From Amphiduros pacificus (lineage: Eukaryota > Annelida > Polychaeta > Phyllodocida > Hesionidae): a stretch of DNA of 64,000 nt. The position numbers were made by a program, and so were the translations under genes. The notes under the pieces are model-generated. The model was given only the letters and a program-made list of their open reading frames with translations. It searched no databases and was not told the origin of the DNA. Of this stretch, positions 36,201-48,187 are shown piece after piece. Within the stretch, counting starts at the first letter, position 1. Each line of letters opens with the position of its first letter. The stretch is taken from contig OX439001.1 in the NCBI GenBank assembly GCA_949316495.1, positions 54,040,556-54,104,555 on the forward strand. The letters run 5' to 3'.

Positions 36201-39200
36201 TGTCACCTATATAAACTCTATACAATGTGGCACCGACCATGTGGCACCGACCATACCGAACCACACATGCTGCAAACATGACAGGTACACAGTGTCACCT
36301 ATATAAACTCTTTACAATGTGGCACCAACCATACCGAACCACACATGCTGCAAACATGACAGGAATACAGTGTCACCTATATAAACTCTATACAATGTGG
36401 CACCTACCATACCGAACCACACATGCTGCAAACATGACAGGTACACAGTGTCACGTATATAGGATATAAACCCTTTCTATTTAATTAATCCTATATTATC
36501 ATTAACAGTGTGAGAAAAAGTACACGTCCGAACGTCCGGGTCATGTTTTTTACCATATCGGACGAGCATTTTATCTTCTAATCCGATGGACAAGTACTGT
36601 TTTTACATGCATAATTATTAATAAATCTTTCTTAAATTGACCAAAATCCGCCATTGTTGTTGTCAACGATCACTTTACGTTTTTTTCTCTTTGAGCATGT
36701 TTGATGTAGTAAAATCATTACCGCAAGTCAACACGCGATGTCGTAAAAGGCGGACTGGCGGGAAAGGTAGAGTGTGGCAACAATGTTTATAGAAGGAACA
36801 GAGGAAGGATTTCAATTAATTTGTTAAATAAAATAATAATAACTACAATTAAAGTTTTATTTGTATTACAGCAACAAAGTTTATTGGGACAAGTTAATTG
36901 TCAAAATCACTTGTCCAAACTGGACAAGTGAACAATTCTTTTGGACAAGTAATTTATCAAACTTAGTTGTCCTATGGACAAGTACTCTCTGAAAACTTTT
37001 TCTCACACTGATTAATATCAATATTATTATCTTTATTTGGAATCTACACATCCATGTTGATATAGAGGGAGCAGGGTTTTACCTGGTCTGTCCATGAGAT
37101 TGCCTTTTTGCCTCGGGATGATAACCATTGTGTATAACACATTGCCAGCAGCAGCAATCCACATGTCTGTAATAAAAACACACATTTATAGACTCTGGGA
37201 ACCGATTGATGCTTCATTAGTTGGCCTTTGAAATGGAGTTGATTAAGTTGATTGAGACATGAGAGAGGGGTGGGTGTGGTCATGAGTGGGGTGGGTGTGG
37301 TCATGATGACAGCTGTGTCCCTGTGGCTTGTAGGAACACTTCATGTCACCTGAGAATTCTATAACTCTCAGTACATCTATAGCATGTAGGACCCGCTCAT
37401 GTCATGTAGGGATATCATAAATACAACAATTATATTACTTTAACTCATTCAAAAAAATTAAGAATAGCTTCATTATTTCAAAAATGAAATAAAACCTGCA
37501 GGACTAGGATCACAGTGAATTTTCTTGTGACTTACATGCCACAATCAAGCCTGGAGGTCACAACAAGGATATAGATTAGGGTTGGAGGTCACAGCAAGGA
37601 TATAGACCAGGGTTGGAGGTCACAGCAAGGATATAGATCAGGGTTGGAGTTGACAGCAAGGATATAGATCAGGGTTGGAGGTCACAGCAAGGATATAGAT
37701 CAGGGTCGGAGGTCACAGCAAGGATATAGATCAGGGTTGGAGGTCACAACAAGGATATAGATTAGGGTTGGAGGTCACAGAAAGGATATAGATTAGGGTT
37801 GCAGGTCAGAGTAAGGATATAGATTAGGGTTGGAGGTCAGAGTAAGGATATAGACCAGGGTTGGAGGTCACAGCAAGGATATAGATCAGGGTTGGAGGTC
37901 ACAGCAAGGATATAGACCAGGGTTGGAGGTCACAGCAAGGATATAGATCAGGGTTGGAGTTTACAGCAAGGATATAGATCAGGGTTGGAGGTAACAGCAA
38001 GGATATAGATCAGGGTCGGAGGTCACAGAAAGGATATAGATCAGGGTTGGAGGTTACAGCAAGGATATAGATCAGGGTTGGAGGTCACAACAAGGATATA
38101 GATTAGGGTTGGAGGTCACAGCAAGGATATAGATTAGGGTTGGAGGTCAGAGTAAGGATATAGACCAGGGTTGGAGGTCACAGCAAGGATATAGATCAGG
38201 GTTGGAGGTCACAGCAAGGATATAGATCAGGGTTGGAAGTCACAGACTCGTGCCCTACAAAGATTTCATTATAATTTGGAAAAAACATGGATACACTAAG
38301 AGTTAATGCAAAAAAACATGGATACACTAATGTGATAACCCCAACCTAACCCAAGTAAGGTAAAAAACATAACCCCATGGATTGATAGCTCTGCTGACTT
38401 GAATGAAAACATATGAACTGAGATCAAGTGTAACTAACAAGCAGGTTATGGTTTTTCATACAAGATCCCAATTCATTTCCATGAGATATTCATTGATATC
38501 TTCTAAATTGTTATCTTGTTACCAATGCAATATTTCACACACAAAATTTGTGACCTTAAGGTCATTACATTAAGGCCAACGGATGCAGGGGCATAATAAA
38601 ACTGACAGTGCAGAACTGCACCTTGTGGTTGTCAGGCATGCCCCATCTTTGTAAATCGTTCACGAGATCTTCTCCTTTAGATATTAGTAGGGAAGATGCT
38701 GTATATTCAGAGGTCTAATTCTATAGATCTATATTCAGACAATGTATGTTCATAGCACTTAAAAGTAAAGATTTGAAATCCCTGTGTCTGAAGGTGTATG
38801 CTATAGCTATTAAGTTATTTCAGCAAGTACTGTACATGTACATGTATTTGGTTAGAATTCCAAATGTCTTACTTTGAGTTCATTGTATGTAGCATGACAT
38901 TTAACTGAAAGCCAAAATGTTACTCATATCAGTAAAATGTTGCTAATTTGCAGGTTATTGGGACAATGTTGTATATGATTAATGTTACCAAGCAACCATT
39001 AACAATAATCAATGATGCAATTATCTGCCAAGCATAAAGTGTAATTGCTGCTCCCTGCACATCTGCTCATTCCTAATCTAGCTACCCACACTTAAATGTG
39101 ATCTAGATACATTTCTAGTCCCTTTAATTTGACCCATATGTGTTTCTATGCCTCATTTTCATTTCGACTAAATCACAAGGATAGCTTCTTGGACAACTTT

Positions 39201-41428
39201 ATTGAAGTTTAAAATTCAAACTATAGATCATCACCCTGCAGCCTGATAAGTTGCCTACTGCTTGATAAATGTAGCTTTAGATTCTTGGAGCCCCAACTCC
39301 ATCACATTCTGATGGCTTCCCAGAGAGCTGAAGCTTAATGAAATATATCAAACATTGCAAAAAACTCTCACTTTTCTACATAGATCTCTATATTTTGCAA
39401 AGATCAACGGACATCAAAATCAAGTAATTTAAGCAGTGCAATGTGCAGATGTATTATGGTCACCGCACTGCTACTTAGTTACGTAATGGCTTAATAGCCT
39501 TTACTTGGGTTGGGATGGAATATAACCACTTATATACATATCCATACATTCTGAACTCCAGATAATTTTCTTAACCCTCTTGAATTACTCAACTTGATGT
39601 TTTCATAATTGCTACTGTTGATATAATTATAGGAATTATGATCTTAAACCAGCATTATGTATATATTAGATTCAAGATGCTTATCAAATAAAAGAACAGA
39701 ACAGTTACCCACCAAATATACATTCTGACTGGAATATAATATGACAGTAATATAGAGCAAACCCTAAACTAAGCTGCAACTGTGAAAATTAATCCAGGGT
39801 TTTAACACATTAGACAAAACTATTAAAATATTGTCAATATTCAAAGGAAATCTCAATTAATATATAATGATAATCATACAATTCAGTATTTTTTATTAAA
39901 CAGGTATACAGCACGAAACCCTTCTACATTGGCATCTGTATACTTAACTCAATAGAGTCAATACCAATAATTCATGACATTCTTTCATGTAAGTTCTAAA
40001 ACTATCATACAGAGCTCAACTGAGTCTCTGAACATCTACCCATTTGGTATAAATTTGGCCATATGCATATAAAATTTCATTAAAGTAATCAAGTAAGAAG
40101 AATGACTTACAAATACTCTGGACATCATAAGGGTGATGGGAACGGTTCCGTCGCGCGTATCCTTGGTGAACCACCACATCATGCCACTGCACATCATTGA
40201 CACGCCAAACAACATCACCAACTGCAGATGCAATGACTCCAGCTTACCAGACACCTGAAAACCAATGTCAAATGCTCAAGTCCAGGCCTAATATAGTCCC
40301 ATGTTCCCAACATCAAAAATGAACAGTTCCATTTACCACTTTGCTGTTGCATGATTACTGAATGTTCCTCTGTTTGCTATTTCATAGACCATCTCCCAGA
40401 TTTATGTTCCAGTAGTTCTCACACATCTTTTGCATTGCTTCACACATAACTTACATCTCGGGTGGTTGTTCAATGATTTATATAAATTTGTAATGAGGTA
40501 AATCAAAAACAAAGTCAGCCAGCTTTTTATTGATTGCAAGGGGTGCAATCAAAGACATTGAAGAACAGGATCTATTTCTTATCGAGTCCAACAAATATGA
40601 AATTTTAATTCCCAGAAATGTGTCTTTATTCATAAATGAATGCCATGAAATTTGTTTTGATGATATGTGTGAAAATTTTACAGGTCCAAGAATGGATTGG
40701 TAATCATAAATGACCAGGTGATCCATTCACGATATTATTATACCTTCAAGTACTACACAGGTCATTGAGAGAACAGCTTCATCTGGCTTATTTGATGATA
40801 AAACATGATTTATTGCGGCTATTCCAGTCTTAGATTTTACCAGGAAACTCATTTATAAAAGAGTTTATAAATGACTTATTTTAATATTCCATGATATGTT
40901 ACTTGTCATCTGGAGCAATTTGACTTCAGAAACATACTGTGCCAAGTATGTTTCATTCCTCGACAATGCCTTTAAAATCGTGATGTTGATGTGAATACAA
41001 AATTATATAGTATATCAGGGGATACTTTGTCAAACAGCTCTTAATTAATAATAATTGAAATAATTAATAATAAGTTAATTGGTAAATTGTTTCCTGCAGC
41101 AGCTGTGAGGTGAAGCAGAGATTGTCTCAAGATTGTAGCTCTATTTCTTGTGCTTGTGAGGAACCCTCAACTCTGATCTTTGAAATGACCAGAAAAAAAT
41201 GGTCAATTATGAATATATTTTTTCCTACCAAGCTCGAGACAAAGTGTTACATACCATGAACTCCAGCATGGCTCTGGGGAAGATCAAGAAGGCTGCCCCG
41301 AACCCCGCGGCCGCCAGGGCATCGGCCTTGAGCCAGGTGGATCGGTCCCAGCATACCAGCAGCAAGAAGGACAGCACCAGAGACAGCGACCTCACGTAGT
41401 CAGTCACAGCGTCAGCAATGTCAAACAT
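33292..41428 (-). CDS. Multipass membrane protein with two homologous halves, family not recognised
   Basis: Six minus-strand exons, all in phase 0: 41255-41428, 40111-40254, 37083-37166, 35111-35305, 33762-33908 and 33292-33477 (309 residues, TAA stop). The protein begins MFDIADAVTDYVRSLSLVLS and is largely hydrophobic, with about six to eight membrane-spanning stretches. Exons 1-3 and 4-6 encode similar sequences in the same order: DALAAAGFGAAFLIFPRAML matches DAWMVLTASLLFFAFPDFVL, and TCGLLLLAMCYTQW matches TACGFVTLLAMCLW. The first member of each pair of matched exons has 58 or 65 codons and the second has 48 or 49. The C-terminus (KFSQKDKLKTN) is polar. I do not recognise the family; transport or organelle-membrane roles would be guesses. 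Exon 4 lies between two minisatellites, each of which contains a copy of its adjacent splice site. Confidence 0.85.
34075..35134. repeat. About 41-bp array containing the donor of membrane-protein exon 4
   Basis: About 25 copies of a 41-bp unit. Read on the minus strand, each contains TCATACCTG|GTGAGTAAAC (some with one change), which is the exact end of exon 4 plus its donor (exon boundary at 35111). Some units also copy the preceding GACTTTGTACTC of the exon. The intron therefore holds about two dozen near-perfect donor copies downstream of the real one. Confidence 0.96.
35279..36455. repeat. 78-bp array containing the acceptor of membrane-protein exon 4
   Basis: About 15 copies of a 78-bp unit. 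Read on the minus strand, each holds CATGTTTGCAG|CATGTGTGG followed by TTCGGTATGGT, the acceptor and first 20 or so bases of exon 4 (boundary at 35305), then CACATTGTATAGAGTTTATA. A 12-bp insertion, GTGGCACCGACC, recurs in two units. The 26-codon period leaves long frames open on both strands, which are not genes. Confidence 0.97.
36506..37010. mobile_element. 505-bp MITE with perfect 16-bp inverted ends and 5-bp target duplication
   Basis: The left end CAGTGTGAGAAAAAGT is exactly inverted at 36995-37010. ATTAA flanks it at 36501-36505 and 37011-37015. GGACAAGT and its complement recur about six times inside, mostly toward the ends. There is no coding frame. It lies in intron 3 of the membrane-protein gene. 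The superfamily is not assigned. Confidence 0.8.
37545..38255. repeat. 31-bp minisatellite (AAGGATATAGATCAGGGTTG)
   Basis: About 23 copies of a 31-bp unit in intron 2 of the membrane-protein gene, about 380 bp from exon 3. Blocks of several units look duplicated (compare 37570-37760 with 37880-38090). Confidence 0.95.
38256..40110. other. Membrane-protein intron 2 remainder, no recognised feature
   Basis: About 1.85 kb of AT-rich sequence without a repeat or frame that I can support. Intron 1 (40255-41254) is likewise plain. Confidence 0.5.
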
Positions 41429-41540
41429 CGTCAGCCAACAATCTTATACACACTCTGCAAGAATATGGAAGACAACTAGGTCCGGAGAGCAGCACAAATG
41501 AGTTTTTGTATTGCAGGTTTCGTGTTCTACCTTCTGCACG

Positions 41541-41574
41541 AAGCCATCTTGTACACAAAAAGTGGATGACGTCA
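41541..41574 (-). promoter_or_regulatory. YY1-like and CRE sites upstream of the membrane-protein gene
   Basis: On the minus strand AAGATGGCTT (41541-41550) matches the YY1 initiator pattern, and TGACGTCA (41567-41574) is a full CRE. They lie about 115-145 bp upstream of the start codon, where a TATA-less housekeeping-type promoter would be expected. Confidence 0.5.
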
Positions 41575-41579
41575 CGAGG

Positions 41580-43490
41580 GCTCTCCCGTTCTAAAAATAG
41601 AATTGCATTGGGAATCCCGGGATGGGGTGCTTGGGCAATGTCACAGCCTATTCCAAATTATTAACTCCATATAATTTACCTATTGTAGTCATAGAATATT
41701 AATTCTTTCACAAATAGAATGGCTTATCGGTATGCCTCTGCATTTCAGAACCACCATGCATTGATAAGACGCTCTTCTTGGAACATGAAATGCTCCCTGA
41801 TCGTAGAAAAAGGTCAAGTGAACTATCGCGCCAAAAAGGCATGTGAAGATTCATCAACTTAAAACCTGTTATCCTAACAAGATGGGGACAAAAAATACTT
41901 GACAACATATGTATGTATAAATATGTATGTATGGAAAGTAATTTTGAAGTCATGGACATTAGTGGAGTTTATGAACATGATATAGCTCAGCGCAGCATAA
42001 CGCTTTTCATTTGAAAAAGTTTGACCTTGAGTTTGACCTTGAGATGACCTTTGTTTGACTTTGAGCAACAAAATCAATGATACTTCGAATATTTTTGCAG
42101 GAAATCTTAATAATCATATTCCTGAGGTTAGTACAAATTCAGAACACCAAAAATCATGAAATGATATTAATAAGAACCAATTTTACAGCTGTTTAAATGT
42201 TTTAAGATCAAGATCTAATGGAAATGGTAGGAAAAAAATGGCAGTTCCTGATGTCTTCCCCATAAAATCCCAAAAATATTTGGTACAAAAAAACTCTTGT
42301 TTTTTTCTTATAGCTAGAACAACTATATGGTCTTGTGGTGCATCAATCTCAGTTGTCAAAAGGCTGTAAAAAGAATTGCCACGGTCACTTAAATTTTGTT
42401 CATTAACCTCAAAAATATTTACATTGAATATGATGGGAATTGCCAAAATTTAACCTAAATCTATAAAAGTGGCACAGGCAAAATGTTTTTCAATCCAGCA
42501 TACACAGTAAAGTAATTTTGTTGATGTCTGAGATACCATTAAAAGTGTTAAAAACCAAGCTTTTATATGAATCCAAAATTCAGGGCTTTATGTTTGTAAA
42601 ACATTTGCAACAACCTTCCTTAATGATGATCATCACTGAAATCTATGCGTCAAATAATTCATACATAAAGTCTCATTTCTTTATTTCTGAAGATGAAGTT
42701 AAAAACTTCGAACAATTCATCACATCATCTTAATACAAACAAGTGTTGATTTAAAAAAATCAAGCTCGCGTAAGTTTGCAAAATCCCAATGCAAAATCTA
42801 GACTATGCAGTCCAAATATATATGGACATGTTATTAGTGTCTTGGCAAAATCCAACGAAAATCTTCTAACTCTACTACGCACTCACAAATCACTTCTGAA
42901 ACAAAAGCGCTATCTGACGGTGAAAGCAGAATAAATGTGACAAAACATGGCCGCCATGGACCGATAATCGGGGTATGCTCCATAGACTTCCAGCTTATCA
43001 CGTCAAAACCTCGAACATTCAGACGTAAAGTCAAAACAAACGCGAGCGAAAATCAATTTTCGTCCCCCTTGTTTTAACCGGCATCAATCAAATGACCATG
43101 TTGTGCAGGCAGCAGAAAAGGGCGCAAGCCACTGCAACTAATGACGTCACTATACCAGTGTGCACAAAATGTCCTGAAAAGCTGCCACGCAGTAAACAGA
43201 TTTTGATGAGAGGTGTCAGTGATTAATACAGAGCATCTCGTTACCAGTCAAATTCGCTATTATGCAACAATTACTCTTATGGAAACCATCTAAATTATTT
43301 TGAGGCTATTTTCAAACAACTTTGAGCCATCTTTGTTTCAGTGCTTTCACAGCTTGGTTAAGAAACATTTTTGCCCCAAACAAGATTCGTGTAAATGCAC
43401 TTGCGACTCAACACTATTCATTTCTTTAATTCCTCAGCTTGTTCCTAACTCCAGTGTGGCACCTCCAAGAGTAGGTATGTTCTCGTAATG
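41580..43490. other. Intergenic region with a short TGACCTTGA repeat
   Basis: No gene is supported. Four tandem variants of TTTGACCTTGAG occur at about 42018-42064; the core matches a nuclear-receptor half-site, but the run may be a simple repeat. A GCCGCCATGG block near 42950 resembles a CpG-type promoter motif without an adjacent gene. Confidence 0.45.
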
Positions 43491-43497
43491 GAAAAAC

Positions 43498-43632
43498 ATG
43501 TCACAGGTCCTTGACATGAAAACCCACCCAGAGATTTACAAGGATAACTCGTTAACCTTTTAGGCATGGGCCTCAGCTCATGTGTGAAATTGTATTATGA
43601 ATTCAATCTCGGCAAGACCGCACATGGCCTGA
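43498..43632 (-). mobile_element. Partial tRNA-derived SINE
   Basis: Matches the body of the full-length SINE at 53673-53955 in reverse orientation, including AGGTCCTTGACATG, GCATGGGCCTCAG and CAATCTCGGCA. Its 3' tail and tRNA head are missing or decayed. Confidence 0.7.
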
Positions 43633-43823
43633 TTGTATTCAAAGGCTAACTGTTTTCTTCAATATCCAGTTGTGAAACAATCATTTTTTCAAACATCAAG
43701 TTTGTTATCAGAATTTTAAATGAGCAAGAATTTCAATTTCTTTAGATTCATAATGGCCGCCATGTTAAGACTGGTTTAGTACCACGTGACTACATTTTAC
43801 CGTCCACTTTTTGTTTTTTGTAG

Positions 43824-44328
<505 letters not shown>

Positions 44329-44686
44329 ACTGATGTTTTCAGGTCTTTTCATAATTTCAAACATTGAGACGTTTCCACTCAATGTTTTATTTTTTTCCTG
44401 TTGGATGTTTCAAGCAATAAAAAGCTTGGCAATACAGTCATCCTCAGAAATAGGTAACTTTGTAGTGCTCAAATGTCCCTTCATGATTCAGAAAAAACAG
44501 CGAATTTGTATGAAGAAGCCAGGAAAATTTAAAAAGCTGATTTTTTTTTACTGAAGTACTCCACGACCTAAAAACTGTTCCTAACTGCCCTAAAATGTGT
44601 AAAATGCAATTAAAAGATAGCAGAAAAAATTTCCTTGGAAATGGCAAGTTATTTACGGAGTGGATTCCATGACTAGTCATGCATAC

Positions 44687-45247
44687 CCCCGGGGGGGGGG
44701 TACTCTCATAGTCAGCGTTACCGGGGAAGCTGGGCTAAATAGGGTCCTTTTCGCTGATATTTTCCCTAAAACAGGTTAAGATATTTCATCATTTCCCCTA
44801 AAACAGGGTACTGTTTTTCAAATTTCTCCCTAAAACAGGGATCACAATCCCCCTTTCCAAATCTCCCCCTTCTGCATCATCCCTAAATGAGGGTATCAAA
44901 ATTTCAGCTAGTCCTAAATCAGGGTACCAATAATGATAGAATATTTCCCTAAATCAGGCTCTGCGGTTTACAGTTCCATCCGGGTTAAGATATTTTATCA
45001 TTTTCCCTAAAACAGGGTACTGTTTTTCAAATTTCTCCTTAAAACAGGGATCACAATCCCCTTTTCCAAATCTCCTCCTTCTGCATCATCCCTAAATGAG
45101 GGTATCAAAAATTCAGCTAGTCCTAAATCAGGGTACCAATAATGCTAGAATATTTCCCTAATTCAGGCTCTGGGGTTTTCAGTTCCATCCCAGCCTCCGC
45201 GGGTTAAAATCATGAGAGTACCCCCCCCCCCCCCCCCCCCCCCCGGG
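44687..45247. mobile_element. 561-bp non-autonomous DNA element with G-run inverted ends
   Basis: The ends are inverted: CCCC and a G run, then TACTCTCAT on the left, and ATGAGAGTA, a 24-C run, then GGG on the right. TGCATAC flanks both sides (44680-44686 and 45248-45254), which fits a 7-bp target duplication. The inside is two tandem copies of about 225 bp, each rich in CCCTAAA(A/T)CAGGG-type near-palindromes. There is no transposase. Confidence 0.75.
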
Positions 45248-45929
45248 TGCATACCTGAGTTTGTATTGAAGGATTTGAGTTGGTGTTCTTGTGGTGATAT
45301 TCACAAGGAACACTGCGTCTTGTAAAAGAGCCCTCTTATCAACACTCTGTCATGATGCATGCAGGTTCGAATGTACCAATGGCATTGTCGAGACAAGATG
45401 CCACAGTTATTCACAATGTGCCGCATCAGCTGACATAATACATTTAGCCGGTGAATTTGTATTGTCATGCTTTTCTCGGTACACATATCATCATTATTTA
45501 AGATAATTATGTTACGTGAATATATTTTCTTTTGTAATATTTGTTATCAAGTGGATAGTAATGATACGTTGAATGAACGAGCGTGAAGTTCATTTGATAT
45601 TTGACGTTTGTTTTTTTTTTAAATATGTCTATGTATAAATCACTATTCACTTATAGGATAGGGGTCAAACCAGGCAATAAAAGGATATATACCCTGTCAA
45701 AAGCGGATATATCCTTTTTTCCGTAATAAATCCATTTTTTGTGCATTTATGACTTGCAAAGGCTTGTTAAACGATCTCAAGGAATCATGATTGACTGATG
45801 GGGCCTTAGACATACATGGTAGACCAAACTCCACCAGAGGGCGATGTGGTGAAGCTATCCCAGGGATAAATAATAGTTTGCGTGTGCCTCTCAGTGGTGG
45901 ACAGTGTGATGGTAGACATATCTAGATTA

Positions 45930-46310
45930 TGTCTAGGCCCCTCAATATGAGAGCTTAATTCTGAGTTCAATGGTGTAGCCCTTTTCCTCTGACAATGTCA
46001 ATATAATCAACTTACTGACTGGTATGAGGTGTGAAAGTAATTCTGAGTTCAATGGAGTAGCCCATGTCCCCTGATGAAGTCTAAAAGTCGAAAATACATC
46101 ATTTTTATAAAACATGCTGACTGATATCAGTTGTGAGAGTACTAAAAGGAATTTTGATTGTCTAATGAGGCCTTAGACATACTTGACCCCTCAGTATGAG
46201 ATCATAATTCTGAGTTCAATGGAGTAGCCCTTTTCCCCTGATGAAGTCTAAAAGTCGAAAATACATCATTTGTATAAAACATGCTGAGTGATATGAGTTG
46301 TTAGTCTACT
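45930..46310. repeat. Degenerate tandem duplication
   Basis: Three diverged copies of a segment with TAATTCTGAGTTCAATGG and GTAGCCC. Two of them continue into CCTGATGAAGTCTAAAAGTC. A related GGCCTTAGACATAC appears at about 45804 and again at about 46170, so the array may extend left. Confidence 0.7.
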
Positions 46311-48130
46311 ATTATTATAAATAAACTGATATCTATCAACAATATAACACTGGAGAAAAAGTTTGGTTTTCAATTTGAGCATATCAGGGTTTAGAATTTT
46401 TAACTATTAAAGTTATACTCTAGATATTGTCCCACACGCATTCTCTCAGAGAATTATATTTATACTCTGTTAAGTAGGTATCTATTGGGTCCTACAGTGG
46501 GTGACCTATGAAGCAAGCAGACCATCTCTGAACAGGTCAATAATAACAGTCATTTCTTGTTTACATTTGGAGAATATCAGAGACAGAAGACTTTCATGTT
46601 TGACATAGCCAGCGTGGCATGCATTGTTGTGCCCATTCTACGAGATTATCAAACTGTGAAATGCACTTTTGGACCCAATATACATGACGTGAAAGCAAAT
46701 GTCAGACCCAGCCAACCCGAAATCAATCATACTTATTATTGAATTTCAAAATATCGATTACACATTACTTATTTAATCTTGTCCAAAAGCACGAATGGTA
46801 TTTTTGTAAATCCAAGCAACATATTTCCCTAATATCAAAGTGATCAGTTAAGTTATCTTGTTTACACAGATTAGCAGTACTAGTCCATCTGAAGGGTGTG
46901 ATCATGGCCGCAGCTCTACCTGGTGGTCAAGGGGAACAGTATAAATCAAGACTTCACATTCTGATCTCGGGCTTTTATCAGAAAATCAATATGCTATCTC
47001 ATTTCTCTGTGATTATAAAACGCAGATACATGAAATCCGGCACTTTACACAAACAATTGAATGTGTCTGATCCCACGCATAAGTGACGTTTATCTCTTTA
47101 AACCCACTTCTATATACGACGACAGACAGTCTGGCGTGATTACATTAATGCGTCACAATCCATCCTCTTCTGGAAGAAATCCAACGTATAAATGTGATAT
47201 TACTAGAAATTAATTCCTCTGTTTTCAATTTTATGACTGCTTAATTGTATCAAAAACAAATAGTTGGAGCAGTACCATCGTTAATATGTGAAGAAAAGGT
47301 ATAAAAAATGTAAAAATCTGCAGGTAATGAAAAGATATAAAAAAAGTAAAAATCTGCACAAAATATCCCGAATTCATGTCATGTTATAAACTCTCAAAAC
47401 TTTCCATACAGTGTGGGTGATCACGGATGATTGTCAGAAAGAGAGATTTACTGTATGTAACATGGTAATCAAGCAGGCAGAATTAATAATAAAAGTGTCT
47501 TAGCTCAAGAATACTAGTATCTCACAGACATTATAGATATCCCTGTTATGTCCAGACCTTTCGCATATACACAATTACATATCTAACCTTTCCAAGCACG
47601 TCATCCATTTATTTCAGGTGCCAATACGTCATATAGTGTGTTAACCTTTTTACCCTAATGTCATATTCTACGAACCCAAAATTTTAACCCAAATTGGAAG
47701 AAAGTTCTTAAAAGAGTCTAAAGAAATTTCTAGAAAGATCTGCCTTGGTAATTTCAAAACGATATTAACTGGATCAGTGCCCTTACCATTTCCATTTTAA
47801 ATCCACACAAAAAAATCAAAACCAGATATACGAGTGCAAAACGTACTGAAGATGCGTCACAGTTGAAGATGTATTTTAACAACAAATTTACTGTTGCAGC
47901 TGTTTACAAGGTTTATTTTTGTGGACGAGTCCTGTTAACTGACAAACTTCAGCAATGGCATAATACCAGAGATAAAAATGACAATTTCGACATAGGATTG
48001 AGGTCAGTACTTTTCAAATCAAACAAACACAAGTAGATTAGGGTCCAGATATTAATGTTGGTAACTAGGTATGATCGTGACCTAACCCTTCAAATAATCA
48101 CCCGGCCATCTGAGTGTGTGGAGCAACATT
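46311..48130. other. Intergenic region before the chitin-binding gene
   Basis: No supported exon, RNA gene or repeat. Short frames here lack domain signatures and flanking splice logic. Confidence 0.45.
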
Positions 48131-48132
48131 CA

Positions 48133-48139
48133 TATAAAG
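48133..48139 (+). promoter_or_regulatory. TATA box of the chitin-binding gene
   Basis: TATAAAG lies 49 bp upstream of the start codon. A transcription start about 30 bp downstream would leave a 5' UTR of roughly 25 nt, so the signal-peptide exon is probably the true first exon. Confidence 0.6.
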
Positions 48140-48187
48140 AGATCGAATATCAATGCATACCTCCAATTCCTGACTAACTTGGGAGAC

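Noticed and set aside
35045-36469. Frames of 126-302 codons on both strands across the 78-bp array
   Set aside because: The unit is 26 codons long, so frames stay open. Only 35111-35305 is supported as coding.
44700-45200. Telomere-like CCCTAA repeats
   Set aside because: The hexamer occurs inside a CCCTAAA-CAGGG palindrome in an inverted-repeat element and is not in tandem hexamers.
46557-47086. Small frames near ATGGCCGCAGC
   Set aside because: No splice logic, domain or neighbouring exons support a gene.
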